NCBI RefSeq assembly: GCF_900091565.1
Contig: NZ_FMCV01000002.1
Location: 1 to 64,000, forward strand
Source of the DNA: Micromonospora marina
GTDB lineage: Bacteria > Actinomycetota > Actinomycetes > Mycobacteriales > Micromonosporaceae
Length of the DNA stretch: 64,000 nt
Direction of reading: 5' to 3'
The notes below the pieces were generated by a model, which did not search any database, had not been told where the DNA came from, and saw only the letters and a list, made by a program, of their open reading frames with translations. The translations under genes were made by a program, and so were the position numbers. Below, in pieces: positions 23,956-32,328 of this stretch. Each line of letters opens with the position of its first letter. Within the stretch, counting starts at the first letter, position 1.

Positions 23956-24818
23956 GCGCGCTCAACTGGCAGATGGCGATCGGGGTGCTCGGCGGGTGCG
24001 CGGTCGGGCTCGGGCTGTTCCTGGTCGTACGCGAGGCCCTGCCGGCCACCCCGGCACTCGGCCCGGCGCTGCGTCGGCTGCACCAGCCGCCCGGCCAGGC
24101 CCCGGCCGCCGGAGCCGGGCCGGACTGGCTCGGCGGGTTCGCCCGCTGGCTGCGCCCGCCGCACCGGCAGCTCGCCCTGCTCGACCGCACCCCCGAGCAG
24201 TACGCCCTGTCCGTGCTGCTGTCCGCACTCGTCGGGTTCGCCACCCCGGCGGTCGCCTCGGCGGTGCTCTTCGTCGGCGGGGTGGCGCTGCCGGTGGCCG
24301 TACCGGTGGTGGCCAGCCTGGGGCTGGCGCTCGGCGCCGGCCTGCTCGCGCACCGCGCGGTCCTGGCCAAGGCGGACGCCGCCCGGGACGAGTTCCGGCA
24401 GGCGGTATGCGCCTACCTCGACCTGGTGGCGCTGCAGCTGTCCGCCGCGCACGGCCCGGTGCAGTCGCTGGAACGCGCGGCGGCGGTCTGCGACGGCTGG
24501 GTCTTCGACCGGATCCGGGAGGCGCTGCGGCTCGCCCAGCTCCAGATGCACTCGCCCTGGGACGAGTTGCAGGAGCTGGCCGAGCGCATCGGCATCCCGG
24601 AGCTGGGCGACGTGGGCGCCATCATGCGCTCCTCCGGCAGCGAGGGTGCCCAGGTGCACGAGACGTTGCGGTCCCGTGCCGACTCGCTGCGCGACCAGAT
24701 CCGCACCGACAACCTGGCCCGGGCCGAGGGGGTCACCAGCAAGTTGGACATCCCCGGCTCGCTGCTGGTGTTCGTCCTGCTCGGCTTCGCCGTCTATCCG
24801 TTCCTCGCCCGTCTGTGA
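23952..24818 (+). CDS. tadC: Tad pilus inner-membrane platform protein TadC
   Basis: The 288-residue protein has an N-terminal helix, two central helices near 88-135 and one at the C-terminus, with a T2SF domain containing FRQAVCAYLDLVALQLSAAH and later GDVGAIMRSSGSEGAQVHET. This is the usual TadC pattern. It overlaps tadB by four bases (GTGA). The gene ends 23 bp before the pilin-like gene. Confidence 0.85.
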   Translation: MSALNWQMAIGVLGGCAVGLGLFLVVREALPATPALGPALRRLHQPPGQAPAAGAGPDWLGGFARWLRPPHRQLALLDRTPEQYALSVLLSALVGFATPAVASAVLFVGGVALPVAVPVVASLGLALGAGLLAHRAVLAKADAARDEFRQAVCAYLDLVALQLSAAHGPVQSLERAAAVCDGWVFDRIREALRLAQLQMHSPWDELQELAERIGIPELGDVGAIMRSSGSEGAQVHETLRSRADSLRDQIRTDNLARAEGVTSKLDIPGSLLVFVLLGFAVYPFLARL

Positions 24819-24841
24819 ACCCACCCGAGAAGGAGACGACC

Positions 24842-25051
24842 ATGCACCTCTACGCCTACCTGTACGTGGCGGTGAGCACCCGCCTCGCCGAGCTGCGCCG
24901 GGACTCCGAGCGCGGCGACAGCCCGGTACCGACCGCGGTGATCATCTTCGGCCTGGTCGCGGTGGCCATGGCGGTCACCGGGCTCGCCCTGGCCAAGGCG
25001 AACGACTGGATGAACGCCATCCCGAACAACACGGCGCCGCAGGCCCCGTGA
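24842..25051 (+). CDS. Flp-type pilin-like peptide
   Basis: The 69-residue protein has a short charged N-terminus ending ELRRDSERG, then a hydrophobic helix (VIIFGLVAVAMAVTGLALA) and a short polar tail. Size, layout and position after tadC fit the major Flp pilin. Cleavage would be expected after Gly25 (RG/DSPVP). However, the residue at +5 is Pro, not the usual Glu, so it departs from the classical GxxxxEY rule. A good GAGAAGGAG ribosome site precedes the ATG. It is either a divergent pilin or a minor subunit. Confidence 0.7.
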   Translation: MHLYAYLYVAVSTRLAELRRDSERGDSPVPTAVIIFGLVAVAMAVTGLALAKANDWMNAIPNNTAPQAP

Positions 25052-25533
25052 TGCAGCGCCCCGCCCGTACGGTCCGGAGCCGGCCGGCGTCCGCCGGCCG
25101 GCTCGCCGGCCCGCCCGGTCCGGGGCGGTTCGCCGCTGCCCTGCGCGCCCGCCTGGCCGAGGGCGAGCGGGGCGCCAACCCGGTCGAGCTCGCAGTGGTG
25201 ATGCCGGTGATCCTGGTGATGCTGTTCGGCTCGATTCAGGTCGCCGTCTGGTTCGTGGCCCGGTCCACCGCGCTGAACGCCGCGCAGACCGCTGTGAACG
25301 CCCAGCGCACGATCGACGCCGGGCCGGACGCCGGCCGGCAGCGGGCGATCAGCTTCCTGCAACAGTCCGGGGACTGGCTGGTCGACTGGGAGCAGACCGG
25401 CCCGGCCTGCGTCGAGAGCGCCACCGCTGTCACCTGCACGGTGCAGGGCCGCTCCCTGTCGGTCATCCCGGGCGTCTCGTTCGAGGTCACGCAGACCGCG
25501 CACGGCCCGGCCGAACGCTGGACCATCGGATGA
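25051..25533 (+). CDS. TadE-like pseudopilin
   Basis: The 160-residue protein has a 40-residue basic N-terminus followed by EGERGANPVELAVVMPVILV. This is the TadE signature with Gly at -1 and Glu at +5 of a prepilin cleavage site. A soluble C-terminal part follows, with two Cys (GPACVESATAVTCTV) that could form a disulfide. The start ATG overlaps the preceding stop by one base. TadE-like proteins are minor pilins or pseudopilins processed by the A24 peptidase. Confidence 0.8.
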   Translation: MQRPARTVRSRPASAGRLAGPPGPGRFAAALRARLAEGERGANPVELAVVMPVILVMLFGSIQVAVWFVARSTALNAAQTAVNAQRTIDAGPDAGRQRAISFLQQSGDWLVDWEQTGPACVESATAVTCTVQGRSLSVIPGVSFEVTQTAHGPAERWTIG

Positions 25534-26003
25534 GCGCCGGGCCGCGGCGGGACCGGGGTTCCGTCTCGATCGAGGTGGCGGTGCTCGCGCCCGCCTTCAT
25601 CGGGCTGATGGTGCTGGCCGGGGTCGCCGGGCGGACCGCTGTCGCGGACGAGGCGGTGGAGTCGGCCGCCCACGACGCCGCCCGGGCCGCCTCGCTCGCC
25701 CGCACCGCCGACGACGGCGCGGAGGCAGCCGAGGTGGCGGCCCAGGACCAGCTCGGCTGGGCGGGGCTGAACTGCGCCGGCCCACCCCAGATCGATCTGT
25801 CAGGCTCCGTGGCCGGGACGACGACGAGCTTCGCCGCCGCGTACCAGAGCGCCGCAGGCGTTCCCGCGACCGTGACGGTCACGGTGACCTGCACCGTTTC
25901 CTTCGACGACCTGAGCGCGCCCGGCCTGCCCGGCGTGCCGGGCGGCAAGACCGTCTCGGCGAGATTCACCTCGCCGTTGGACACCTACCGGAGTCGCGGA
26001 TGA
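25530..26003 (+). CDS. Second TadE/TadF-like pseudopilin
   Basis: The 157-residue protein starts with RDRGSVSIEVAVLAPAFIGL after eight residues. Gly and the +5 Glu of the class III prepilin motif are present. A soluble domain with two Cys (about 88 and 131) follows. It overlaps the previous gene (ATGA) and the next one. Two tandem TadE-type genes are common in actinobacterial Tad loci. Confidence 0.8.
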   Translation: MSAGPRRDRGSVSIEVAVLAPAFIGLMVLAGVAGRTAVADEAVESAAHDAARAASLARTADDGAEAAEVAAQDQLGWAGLNCAGPPQIDLSGSVAGTTTSFAAAYQSAAGVPATVTVTVTCTVSFDDLSAPGLPGVPGGKTVSARFTSPLDTYRSRG

Positions 26004-26431
26004 CCGGGCGGCGCGAGGCGGAGAACGGCCGGGTGAGCCTGTTCCTGGCCGTGGCGATGACCGGCGTACTCGCGATCATCGCCCTCGCCTACGACGGCGC
26101 CGGTCAGCTGCGCACGCTCCAGCGCGCGGACAACCTGGCCGCCGAGGCGGCCCGCGCCGGCGGCCAGATGATCGACCGGGCACGGGCCATCGAGGGCGGC
26201 CCGAAGCGCATCGACCAGGTCGCCGCTCGCGCCGCGGTCGCCGGCTACCTCGCCGCAGCGGGCGGCGTCCAGGACCACGAGGTCGACTTCCCAGTGGTCG
26301 GCACCGAGACCCAGATCCGGGTACGCGTGCAGATCACCTACAGCCGGGACCTGCTGGGTCTGTTCGGCGTACAGGACACCGCCATCGTCACCGGTGAGGC
26401 CACCGCTCGGGCGCTCACCGGACCACCGTAG
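26000..26431 (+). CDS. TadG-like pilus protein, short
   Basis: The 143-residue protein begins EAENGRVSLFLAVAMTGVLA, a prepilin-like segment with Gly at -1 but Phe, not Glu, at +5. Then comes an AYDGAGQLRTLQRADNLAAE stretch typical of TadG/Flp-associated proteins that start with a TadE_N-type helix. The von Willebrand-like domain of full TadG is absent. It overlaps its predecessor by four bases and ends 15 bp before the LysM gene. Confidence 0.7.
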   Translation: MTGRREAENGRVSLFLAVAMTGVLAIIALAYDGAGQLRTLQRADNLAAEAARAGGQMIDRARAIEGGPKRIDQVAARAAVAGYLAAAGGVQDHEVDFPVVGTETQIRVRVQITYSRDLLGLFGVQDTAIVTGEATARALTGPP

Positions 26432-26446
26432 GAAGGGAAGGCCACC

Positions 26447-27463
26447 ATGGGCGCACCCCGACGCTCCCCCGTCCGCCGCGCCGGCCAGGTCGTCACCGGG
26501 CTCGGCGCCCTCGTCGTGCTCGTCGGCGTGCTGGCCGGCGGGCCGGTCGCGCTGCTGGCGTTCGCCGGCAACCCGCTGCCGGATCACCTGCCCACGCTGG
26601 CCGAGGTCGGTACGGCGCTGACCAGCCGTGACGACGGCCGGCTGTTCCTGCGCGCGCTGGCCGTGGTGGGCTGGTTCGGCTGGGCCACGTTCGCGTTCTC
26701 CGTGGTGGTTGAGCTACTCGCGGCGGCGGTACGGCGACCGGCACCGAAGCTGCCCGGCATGCACCGCCAGCAGAAGGCGGCCGCCGCGCTCGTCGGTTCG
26801 GTGGCGCTGATCCTGGTCGCGAGCCCGGCCGCGGCGAGCGCCGCCGCGTTGACCGCCCCGCAACCGGCGGTCGCCGCCGTCACCTCACCGGCCGTGGCCG
26901 CGAGCCGGGTCGCGGCCCCGGCCCCGGTCGCGGCGGAGACGAGCGAACCGGTTGTGTACCGGGTCGCCAAGGGCGACTACCTGGGCGAGGTGGCGGACCG
27001 CTACCTGGACGACTTCGACAGGTACAAGGAACTGGCCCGGCTGAACCGGCTCGCCGACCCGGACCGGATCCGTCCGGGGCAGCTCATCACGCTGCCGGAC
27101 GGAGCGACGGATGCGGGGGCCCGGCGGCACGCCGCCGGACGGATCGTGGTCACCAAGGCGGCCGAGACGGCACCGGTCAAGCCCGGTGGCGACGGCGCCT
27201 CCGCGACCACCCCGAAGGCGAAGCCCAAGCCCACGCCGCGGGACGCGACGCCCACCGTGGAGGCACCCGTCGGTCAGCCGCCGGCCATGTCGGCGGGCGC
27301 GTCCCGGCCGGCCGCCGACGAGGGCATCAACCGTCCGCTCGCCATCTCGGCGGTGTTGGCCGTGGCGAGCATCGTGGGCGCCCAGATCGGCGCGCTGCTC
27401 GGGTTGCGCAAGCGCCCGACGCCCGCCCGTGCGCTGCCGAGCGGGCGGCACCGGCGGGACTGA
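26447..27463 (+). CDS. LysM-domain membrane protein at the end of the Tad cluster
   Basis: The 338-residue protein has membrane segments near 14-40, 70-92 and 110-130, and a LysM domain at about 168-218 (VYRVAKGDYLGEVADRYLDD ... RIRPGQLITLP). A low-complexity linker and a final helix (ISAVLAVASIVGAQIGALLG) follow. LysM binds peptidoglycan, so it may fix the pilus machinery to the wall. A ribosome site (GGAAGG) lies upstream of the ATG. Related LysM proteins with extra regulatory domains are found in other actinobacteria; this one is short. Confidence 0.8.
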   Translation: MGAPRRSPVRRAGQVVTGLGALVVLVGVLAGGPVALLAFAGNPLPDHLPTLAEVGTALTSRDDGRLFLRALAVVGWFGWATFAFSVVVELLAAAVRRPAPKLPGMHRQQKAAAALVGSVALILVASPAAASAAALTAPQPAVAAVTSPAVAASRVAAPAPVAAETSEPVVYRVAKGDYLGEVADRYLDDFDRYKELARLNRLADPDRIRPGQLITLPDGATDAGARRHAAGRIVVTKAAETAPVKPGGDGASATTPKAKPKPTPRDATPTVEAPVGQPPAMSAGASRPAADEGINRPLAISAVLAVASIVGAQIGALLGLRKRPTPARALPSGRHRRD

Positions 27464-27464
27464 A

Positions 27465-28316
27465 TCAGGGCAGCCGGGCCTCGACCCGGCCGGACACCAC
27501 GCGGCTGGGCAGCACGACCTGGTCGTTGGCGGACGGGCCGTGCACGACCTCGCCCCCGTCGAGCCGGAACGCGCTGCCGTGCCAGGGGCAGACCACGCAG
27601 GCGTGGCCGTCGATCTGCTCGATCGTGCCCTCGCCGAGCGGGCCGCTCTGGTGCGGGCAGCGCTCCAGCATCACGCTGACGTCGTCGCCGTCCCGGTAGA
27701 GGATCACCGAGACGTCGTCGATCTTCTTGGTGACCAATTCGTTCCGGGGCAGGCTGCTCAGGTCGCCGACCTGGTGCCAGCCGTCGCTGATCAGGTGCAT
27801 CTCGGAGACGCTCTGGCTGGCCTGGGCGCCCTGCTTGTACGCGAGGTGCCCGCCCAGGTACGCCCCACCGCCCGCGGCGGACAGCCCCAGATAGGACAGT
27901 GTCCGGCCGAGGCCGTGCCGCCCGTTGAGCCGGGCCGCCAGCGAGCCGGCGTACAGCACCAGGCCGACCGTGTTCGCGGCGGCGTGCACCAGCCCGATCC
28001 GGCGCTGGTCGCGGGTGAGCGTGGCCCAGTCGTTGAGCCCGGCGGCTGCGGCGGGCAGCGCGCTGACCGTACCGAGACCCACCAGCGCGGTGGCGGCCCG
28101 GCGCTGGCCGGGGAGCAGGTCCACCACGGCGGCGGAGATCCAGGCGCCGACCGGCACCTGCACCATCGCGGGGTGCAGCGGATGGCCGAGCCACACCCCG
28201 TGCAGCGCGTCGCGTACCCGCTGGGAACGCAGCGTGCCCTGGACGGCGCGCTGCAACCGGTCGCCCACCCGGTCGAGACCGGTGGCCTGTTCGATCTTCG
28301 TCAGTAGTTCGCGCAC
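27465..28316 (-). CDS. DUF2231 membrane protein fused to a Rieske [2Fe-2S] domain
   Basis: The 283-residue protein has a DUF2231 membrane part (residues about 30-165; HGVWLGHPLHPAMVQVPVGA and four hydrophobic segments) and a C-terminal Rieske domain. Cluster ligands are seen in CPHQSG and CPWHGSAF (Cys-x-His ... Cys-x-x-His). It should sit in the membrane with an iron-sulfur electron-transfer domain. I chose GTG (VRELLTKIEQ). Its gene ends one base from the LysM stop, tail to tail. Redox partner and substrate are unknown. Confidence 0.85.
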   Translation of the reverse strand: MRELLTKIEQATGLDRVGDRLQRAVQGTLRSQRVRDALHGVWLGHPLHPAMVQVPVGAWISAAVVDLLPGQRRAATALVGLGTVSALPAAAAGLNDWATLTRDQRRIGLVHAAANTVGLVLYAGSLAARLNGRHGLGRTLSYLGLSAAGGGAYLGGHLAYKQGAQASQSVSEMHLISDGWHQVGDLSSLPRNELVTKKIDDVSVILYRDGDDVSVMLERCPHQSGPLGEGTIEQIDGHACVVCPWHGSAFRLDGGEVVHGPSANDQVVLPSRVVSGRVEARLP

Positions 28317-28421
28317 CTGTTCCGACTTCCCGGCAGGAGAGCCCCCAAACCGGACGCCCCGGATTTCCCTCGCACGGAACCCCCGCTGGATATACCCGGG
28401 CGGCCGACCATATATAGGGAG

Positions 28422-28799
28422 CCGCGTGACCCCGACGTGCTGGCTCGCTGGGAACAGCAGGTGACAGCGGGCCTGCTCGCCGTGTGCCCGCTGGTCGAGC
28501 TGGAGGTCCTCTGCACCGCGCGGTCGGTCGCCGACCGGACGCGACTGGCGGAGCAGCTCCGGGCCGCCTTCAGCTGGGTGGTCATGCCGGACCGGATCTA
28601 CGAACGCGCCGCCGAGATCCAGGGCGAGCTGACCGCCCGGGGCACGCACCGTTCGGCGGGCTCGGTCGACCTGCTCATCGCCGCCACCGCCGAATACCAC
28701 GGGCTTTCGCTGCTGCACTACGACCGGGACATCGAACAGGTCGGCGCCGTCACCGGCCAGCCGATGCGCTGGCTGACCCGGCCCGGCACGATCAAATAG
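28422..28799 (+). pseudogene. N-terminally truncated PIN-domain (VapC-like) toxin
   Basis: The readable part matches a VapC from its second helix onward: CPLVELEVLCTARS, then SVDLLIAATAEYHGLSLLHYD and RDIEQVG. The first strand with the essential Asp (LLDTSAL-like) is missing; upstream codons, including AT-rich CATATATAGG, are not VapC-like. The only available start is an internal GTG (28437). No antitoxin gene is next to it. It is most likely a dead remnant, although a 5' sequencing or deletion artefact cannot be excluded. Confidence 0.6.
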
Positions 28800-28839
28800 G
28801 CCGTAGTCACGGCAGCGCCGTCGCGGGCATGCTGGGCCC

Positions 28840-29604
28840 ATGGGAGTACGCGTCGAGCACGCCGGTGCCGTGACCACTGTGATCCTGGACCGGCCCGAGG
28901 CCCGCAACGCCGTGGACGGGCCCACCGCACGAGCCCTGGCCGACGCGTTCCGCGCGTTCGACGCCGACCCGCAAGCAGCGGTCGCCGTGCTCTGGGGAGC
29001 GGGCGGCACGTTCTGCTCCGGCGCCGACCTCAAGGCCGTCGGCACACCGCGCGGCAACCGCGTCGAGCCCGACGGCGACGGGCCGATGGGCCCCACCCGG
29101 ATGCGGCTGTCCAAGCCGGTGATCGCCGCGATCTCCGGGTACGCGGTGGCGGGCGGGCTGGAGCTGGCGCTCTGGTGCGACCTGCGGGTCGCCGAGTCGG
29201 ATGCGACGCTCGGCGTGTTCTGCCGGCGCTGGGGTGTGCCGCTGATCGACGGCGGGACGGTCCGGCTGCCCCGGCTCATCGGCGAGAGCCGGGCCATGGA
29301 TCTGATCCTCACCGGCCGCCCGGTGCGCGCCGACGAGGCGTACACGACGGGTCTGGTCAACCGGGTGGTCGCGCCGGGTGAGGCCCGCACGGCGGCCGAG
29401 GAGCTGGCCGCCGCGATCGCCCGGTCCCCGCAGACGTGCCTGCGCAACGACCGGGCGGCGGTGCTGACCGGTGCGGGGCTGCCCGAGCCGGAGGCGATGG
29501 CGGCCGAGCTGGCCTACGGCCTGGAGTCGCTGGCGGTGGACGGGGTACACGGCGCAAGCCGGTTCGCGGGCGGGGTCGGCCGGCACGGCGCGCCGGCCGG
29601 CTGA
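28840..29604 (+). CDS. Enoyl-CoA hydratase/isomerase family protein
   Basis: The 254-residue protein shows the crotonase fold: DRPEARNAVDG at the N-terminus, the oxyanion-hole segment GGTFCSGADLKAVG, and ISGYAVAGGLELALWCDLRV near 100. The catalytic Glu positions of true hydratases are not both obvious here (SGADL and WGVPLIDGGTVRLPRLIG), so the reaction is uncertain. It is likely soluble and acts on acyl-CoA thioesters. It stands alone, ending four bases from the stop of the oppositely oriented reductase gene. Confidence 0.85.
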   Translation: MGVRVEHAGAVTTVILDRPEARNAVDGPTARALADAFRAFDADPQAAVAVLWGAGGTFCSGADLKAVGTPRGNRVEPDGDGPMGPTRMRLSKPVIAAISGYAVAGGLELALWCDLRVAESDATLGVFCRRWGVPLIDGGTVRLPRLIGESRAMDLILTGRPVRADEAYTTGLVNRVVAPGEARTAAEELAAAIARSPQTCLRNDRAAVLTGAGLPEPEAMAAELAYGLESLAVDGVHGASRFAGGVGRHGAPAG

Positions 29605-29608
29605 GGCG

Positions 29609-31093
29609 TCACTTCAGCGCGCGCAAGGCGTCGGAGATCGCCCGGTGGAACGTCGGGTACGCGTAGATCATGTGCCGGAGCTGGCTGATCGGCACTGCCG
29701 CGTGCACCGCCACGACGAGCGCGGAGAGCACCTCGCCACCGGCCGGTCCGGCCGAGGTGGCACCGACGAGGACGCCCTGGTCGGCGTCGGCGATCAGCTT
29801 GATGAACCCGGCGTTGCCGGTCTTGTGGATCCAGCCACGGGCCGACGAGGTGAGGTCGGCGTACCCGACCTGGACGTTGACACCGCGCTCGCGGGCCTGC
29901 TGCTCGGTGAGGCCGACGACGCCGACCTCGGGATCGGTGAACGTGACCCGGGGCAGTGCCCGGTAGTCGGCCACCGGGACGCTGCCCGGCGCGACAGTCG
30001 ACCCGCCCGCGCTCATCGCGCCGCCGACCGCGCTGACCACCCCGGCCGCGCCGCCGACCACACTCGAGGTGCCGCTGGCATCGGGGCCGCCCCTGGTGCG
30101 CCGCATGTGGTCGAGCACGTCCGCCACCACGATGCCGGCCTGGTACATCGCGATGTGGGTGAACGCGCCCTCGCCGGTGAGGTCGCCGACCGCCCAGATC
30201 CCGTCCGTGACGTGCATCCGGTCGTCGACCGGCAGGTAGCGCTGCCCGGCGTCCACCCCGACGGTGTCCAGCCCGAGTTCCTCCAGGTGCGCCTTGCGGC
30301 CGGTCACCACGAGCAGCTTCTCGCCGGTGAACTCGGCGCCGTCGGCGTGCACGGTGAACGCGCTGCCGTCGTGGCTGACCCGGCCGGCCTTGACCCCGGT
30401 GTGGATCTCCACCCCGTCGGCGCGCAGCGCGTCGGCGGCGAGCGCTGACGCCTCCGGCTCCTCGACGGCGAGCACCCGGTCGGCCGCCTCGACGACCGTC
30501 ACCCGGACGCCGAACCGGGCGAAGACCTGGGCGAGTTCCAGCCCGATCGCGCCACCGCCGAGCACCACCAGCGAAGCGGGGAGTTCCTCCACCTCGACGG
30601 CCTGGTGATTCGTCCAGTACGGCGTGTCGGCCAGCCCGTCGATCGGCGGCACCGAGGGCCGGGTGCCGGTGCCGAGGACCACGCCGTAGCGGGCCTGGAA
30701 CACCTGGTCGCCGACGCGTACCCGGTTCGGGCCGTCGAGCCGTCCGCTGCCCCTGACGAACCGGCCGCCCTTGCCGGTGAACCGGTCCACCGCCGCCTTG
30801 TCGTCCCAGGTGTCGGTGGCCTCGGCCCGGATCCGCTTCGCCACCGGCGCCCAGTCGGGCCGCACCTGGGCGGACCCGGCCAGTTCGTTGACCCGGTGCG
30901 CCTCGGCCAGCGCGTTCGCCGCCCGGATCATCATCTTGCTCGGCACACAGCCCCAGTAGGGGCACTCGCCACCGACCAGGTCGCGTTCGACGCCGACCAC
31001 CGTGAGGCCGGCCTCGGCGAGCCGCCCGGCCACCTCCTCGCCGCCGACACCGAGCCCGACCACCACTACGTCCACCTGTTCCGGCTCCGCCAT
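29609..31093 (-). CDS. FAD-dependent pyridine nucleotide-disulfide oxidoreductase
   Basis: The 494-residue protein has an N-terminal FAD motif (VVVVGLGVGGEEVAGRL), a redox-active CxxxxC pair in GGECPYWGCVPSKMM, an NAD(P)H-binding motif (VVLGGGAIGLELAQVF) and a dimerisation domain containing FTDPEVGVVGLTE. This places it with mercuric reductase, dihydrolipoamide dehydrogenase and Sth-type enzymes. The C-terminal Cys pair of mercuric reductase is absent and the usual HAHPTxxE motif reads YAYPTFHRA, so the His-Glu catalytic pair is not intact. The substrate is therefore unclear. The ATG start is 92 bp from the divergent hydrolase gene. Confidence 0.85.
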   Translation of the reverse strand: MAEPEQVDVVVVGLGVGGEEVAGRLAEAGLTVVGVERDLVGGECPYWGCVPSKMMIRAANALAEAHRVNELAGSAQVRPDWAPVAKRIRAEATDTWDDKAAVDRFTGKGGRFVRGSGRLDGPNRVRVGDQVFQARYGVVLGTGTRPSVPPIDGLADTPYWTNHQAVEVEELPASLVVLGGGAIGLELAQVFARFGVRVTVVEAADRVLAVEEPEASALAADALRADGVEIHTGVKAGRVSHDGSAFTVHADGAEFTGEKLLVVTGRKAHLEELGLDTVGVDAGQRYLPVDDRMHVTDGIWAVGDLTGEGAFTHIAMYQAGIVVADVLDHMRRTRGGPDASGTSSVVGGAAGVVSAVGGAMSAGGSTVAPGSVPVADYRALPRVTFTDPEVGVVGLTEQQARERGVNVQVGYADLTSSARGWIHKTGNAGFIKLIADADQGVLVGATSAGPAGGEVLSALVVAVHAAVPISQLRHMIYAYPTFHRAISDALRALK

Positions 31094-31185
31094 GCCGCAA
31101 GCATTCCGCACCGCCGGGGCACCGGCCACCGCACCGGCCCGGAATTCCCGCGCCGGTAACGGAGGTGACCCCCTACGGTGGCCGC

Positions 31186-32286
31186 ATGCACGCGCGCTTC
31201 GGTCCGGTCCGGGACTGCTTCCACGACCTGTTCACGACCGGCCGGGAGACCGGCGCGTCGCTGTCGGTGTGGCACGACGGCGTACCGGTGGTCGATCTGG
31301 TGGGCGGCACCACCGCCGCGGTGCCGCCCGGCACTGTCGTACCGGCCGCCGGGGCGGACCGCCAGTGGCAGCCGGACACGCTCGTCGACGTCTACTCGGC
31401 CGGCAAGCCGGTGGTCGCGCTCTGCCTGCTGCTGCTCGTCGACCGGGGCCGGGTCGACCTGGACGCGCCGGTCTCGGCGTACTGGCCGGGGTTCCGCGCC
31501 CCGGCCACCGGGCGGCAGGTGCTCGCCCACACCGCCGGGTTGCCCGCCTTCCCGGTGCCCCGGCCCGCCGACGCCGTCGCCGACTGGGACCTGCTCTGCG
31601 CCGATCTGGCGGCCGCCGAGCCCGAGTGGACGCCGGGCACCGTCGCGGCCGAGCACGCCTGGACGTACGGGCACCTGGTGGGTGAACTGGTCCGCCGGGT
31701 GGACGGGCGGCCGGTGGGCCGGTTCCTGGCCGAGGAGATCGCCGGTCCGTGGCGCCTGGATTTGGCCTTCGGGCTGGGTGAGTCGGACCGGCGGCGGTGC
31801 GCCGACCTGTCGTACGCGGATCCGGCCTGGCCGGACCGGATGCGCGGCGAGCCGGGCTCGTTGCGGGCGCGGGCGCTGGACAACCCGCCGGGCGGAAGGG
31901 ACGTCGCGATGGTGAACAGCGACCTGTGGCGGGCCGCCGAGATTCCGGCGGTGAACCTGCACGCCACCGCCGCCGGGCTCGCCCGGCTGTACGCGGGCCT
32001 GCTCGCCGGCGGCACCCTGGACGGGGTACGCCTGTTCAGCCCGGAACTGGTCGCCGAGGCGACGCGGGTGCAGTACTCCGGCCCGGACCTGCTGCTGGAC
32101 CGGTCCGTGGACTGGACGCTCGGCATGCAGTGGGAGACGGACGGCAGCTGGGGCATGGGCGGGATCGGCGGCAGCAGCGCCTGGGCCGACCCGCAGCGCG
32201 GCTACACCTTCGCGTACGCGACCGCCCGGCTGGCCGACCACGACCGGGTGGAGGATCTGGTGGAGGCGCTGCACTCCTGCCTCTGA
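31186..32286 (+). CDS. Beta-lactamase-fold serine hydrolase (EstB/class C-like)
   Basis: The 366-residue protein has the class C SxxK motif in DVYSAGKPVVAL (near residue 66), HTAGLPAFPVP, and a WTYGHLVGELV segment in the place of YxN. No signal peptide is present, so it is probably a cytoplasmic esterase or peptidase and not a resistance enzyme. A GTG seven codons upstream lies directly on a GGAGGTG sequence and is an alternative start; I prefer the ATG because the GTG would leave no Shine-Dalgarno spacing. Confidence 0.8.
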   Translation: MHARFGPVRDCFHDLFTTGRETGASLSVWHDGVPVVDLVGGTTAAVPPGTVVPAAGADRQWQPDTLVDVYSAGKPVVALCLLLLVDRGRVDLDAPVSAYWPGFRAPATGRQVLAHTAGLPAFPVPRPADAVADWDLLCADLAAAEPEWTPGTVAAEHAWTYGHLVGELVRRVDGRPVGRFLAEEIAGPWRLDLAFGLGESDRRRCADLSYADPAWPDRMRGEPGSLRARALDNPPGGRDVAMVNSDLWRAAEIPAVNLHATAAGLARLYAGLLAGGTLDGVRLFSPELVAEATRVQYSGPDLLLDRSVDWTLGMQWETDGSWGMGGIGGSSAWADPQRGYTFAYATARLADHDRVEDLVEALHSCL

Positions 32287-32328
32287 CCGGCCATCACGCT
32301 CGGTGGTTCCGACGCGTCGGCGCCCGCG

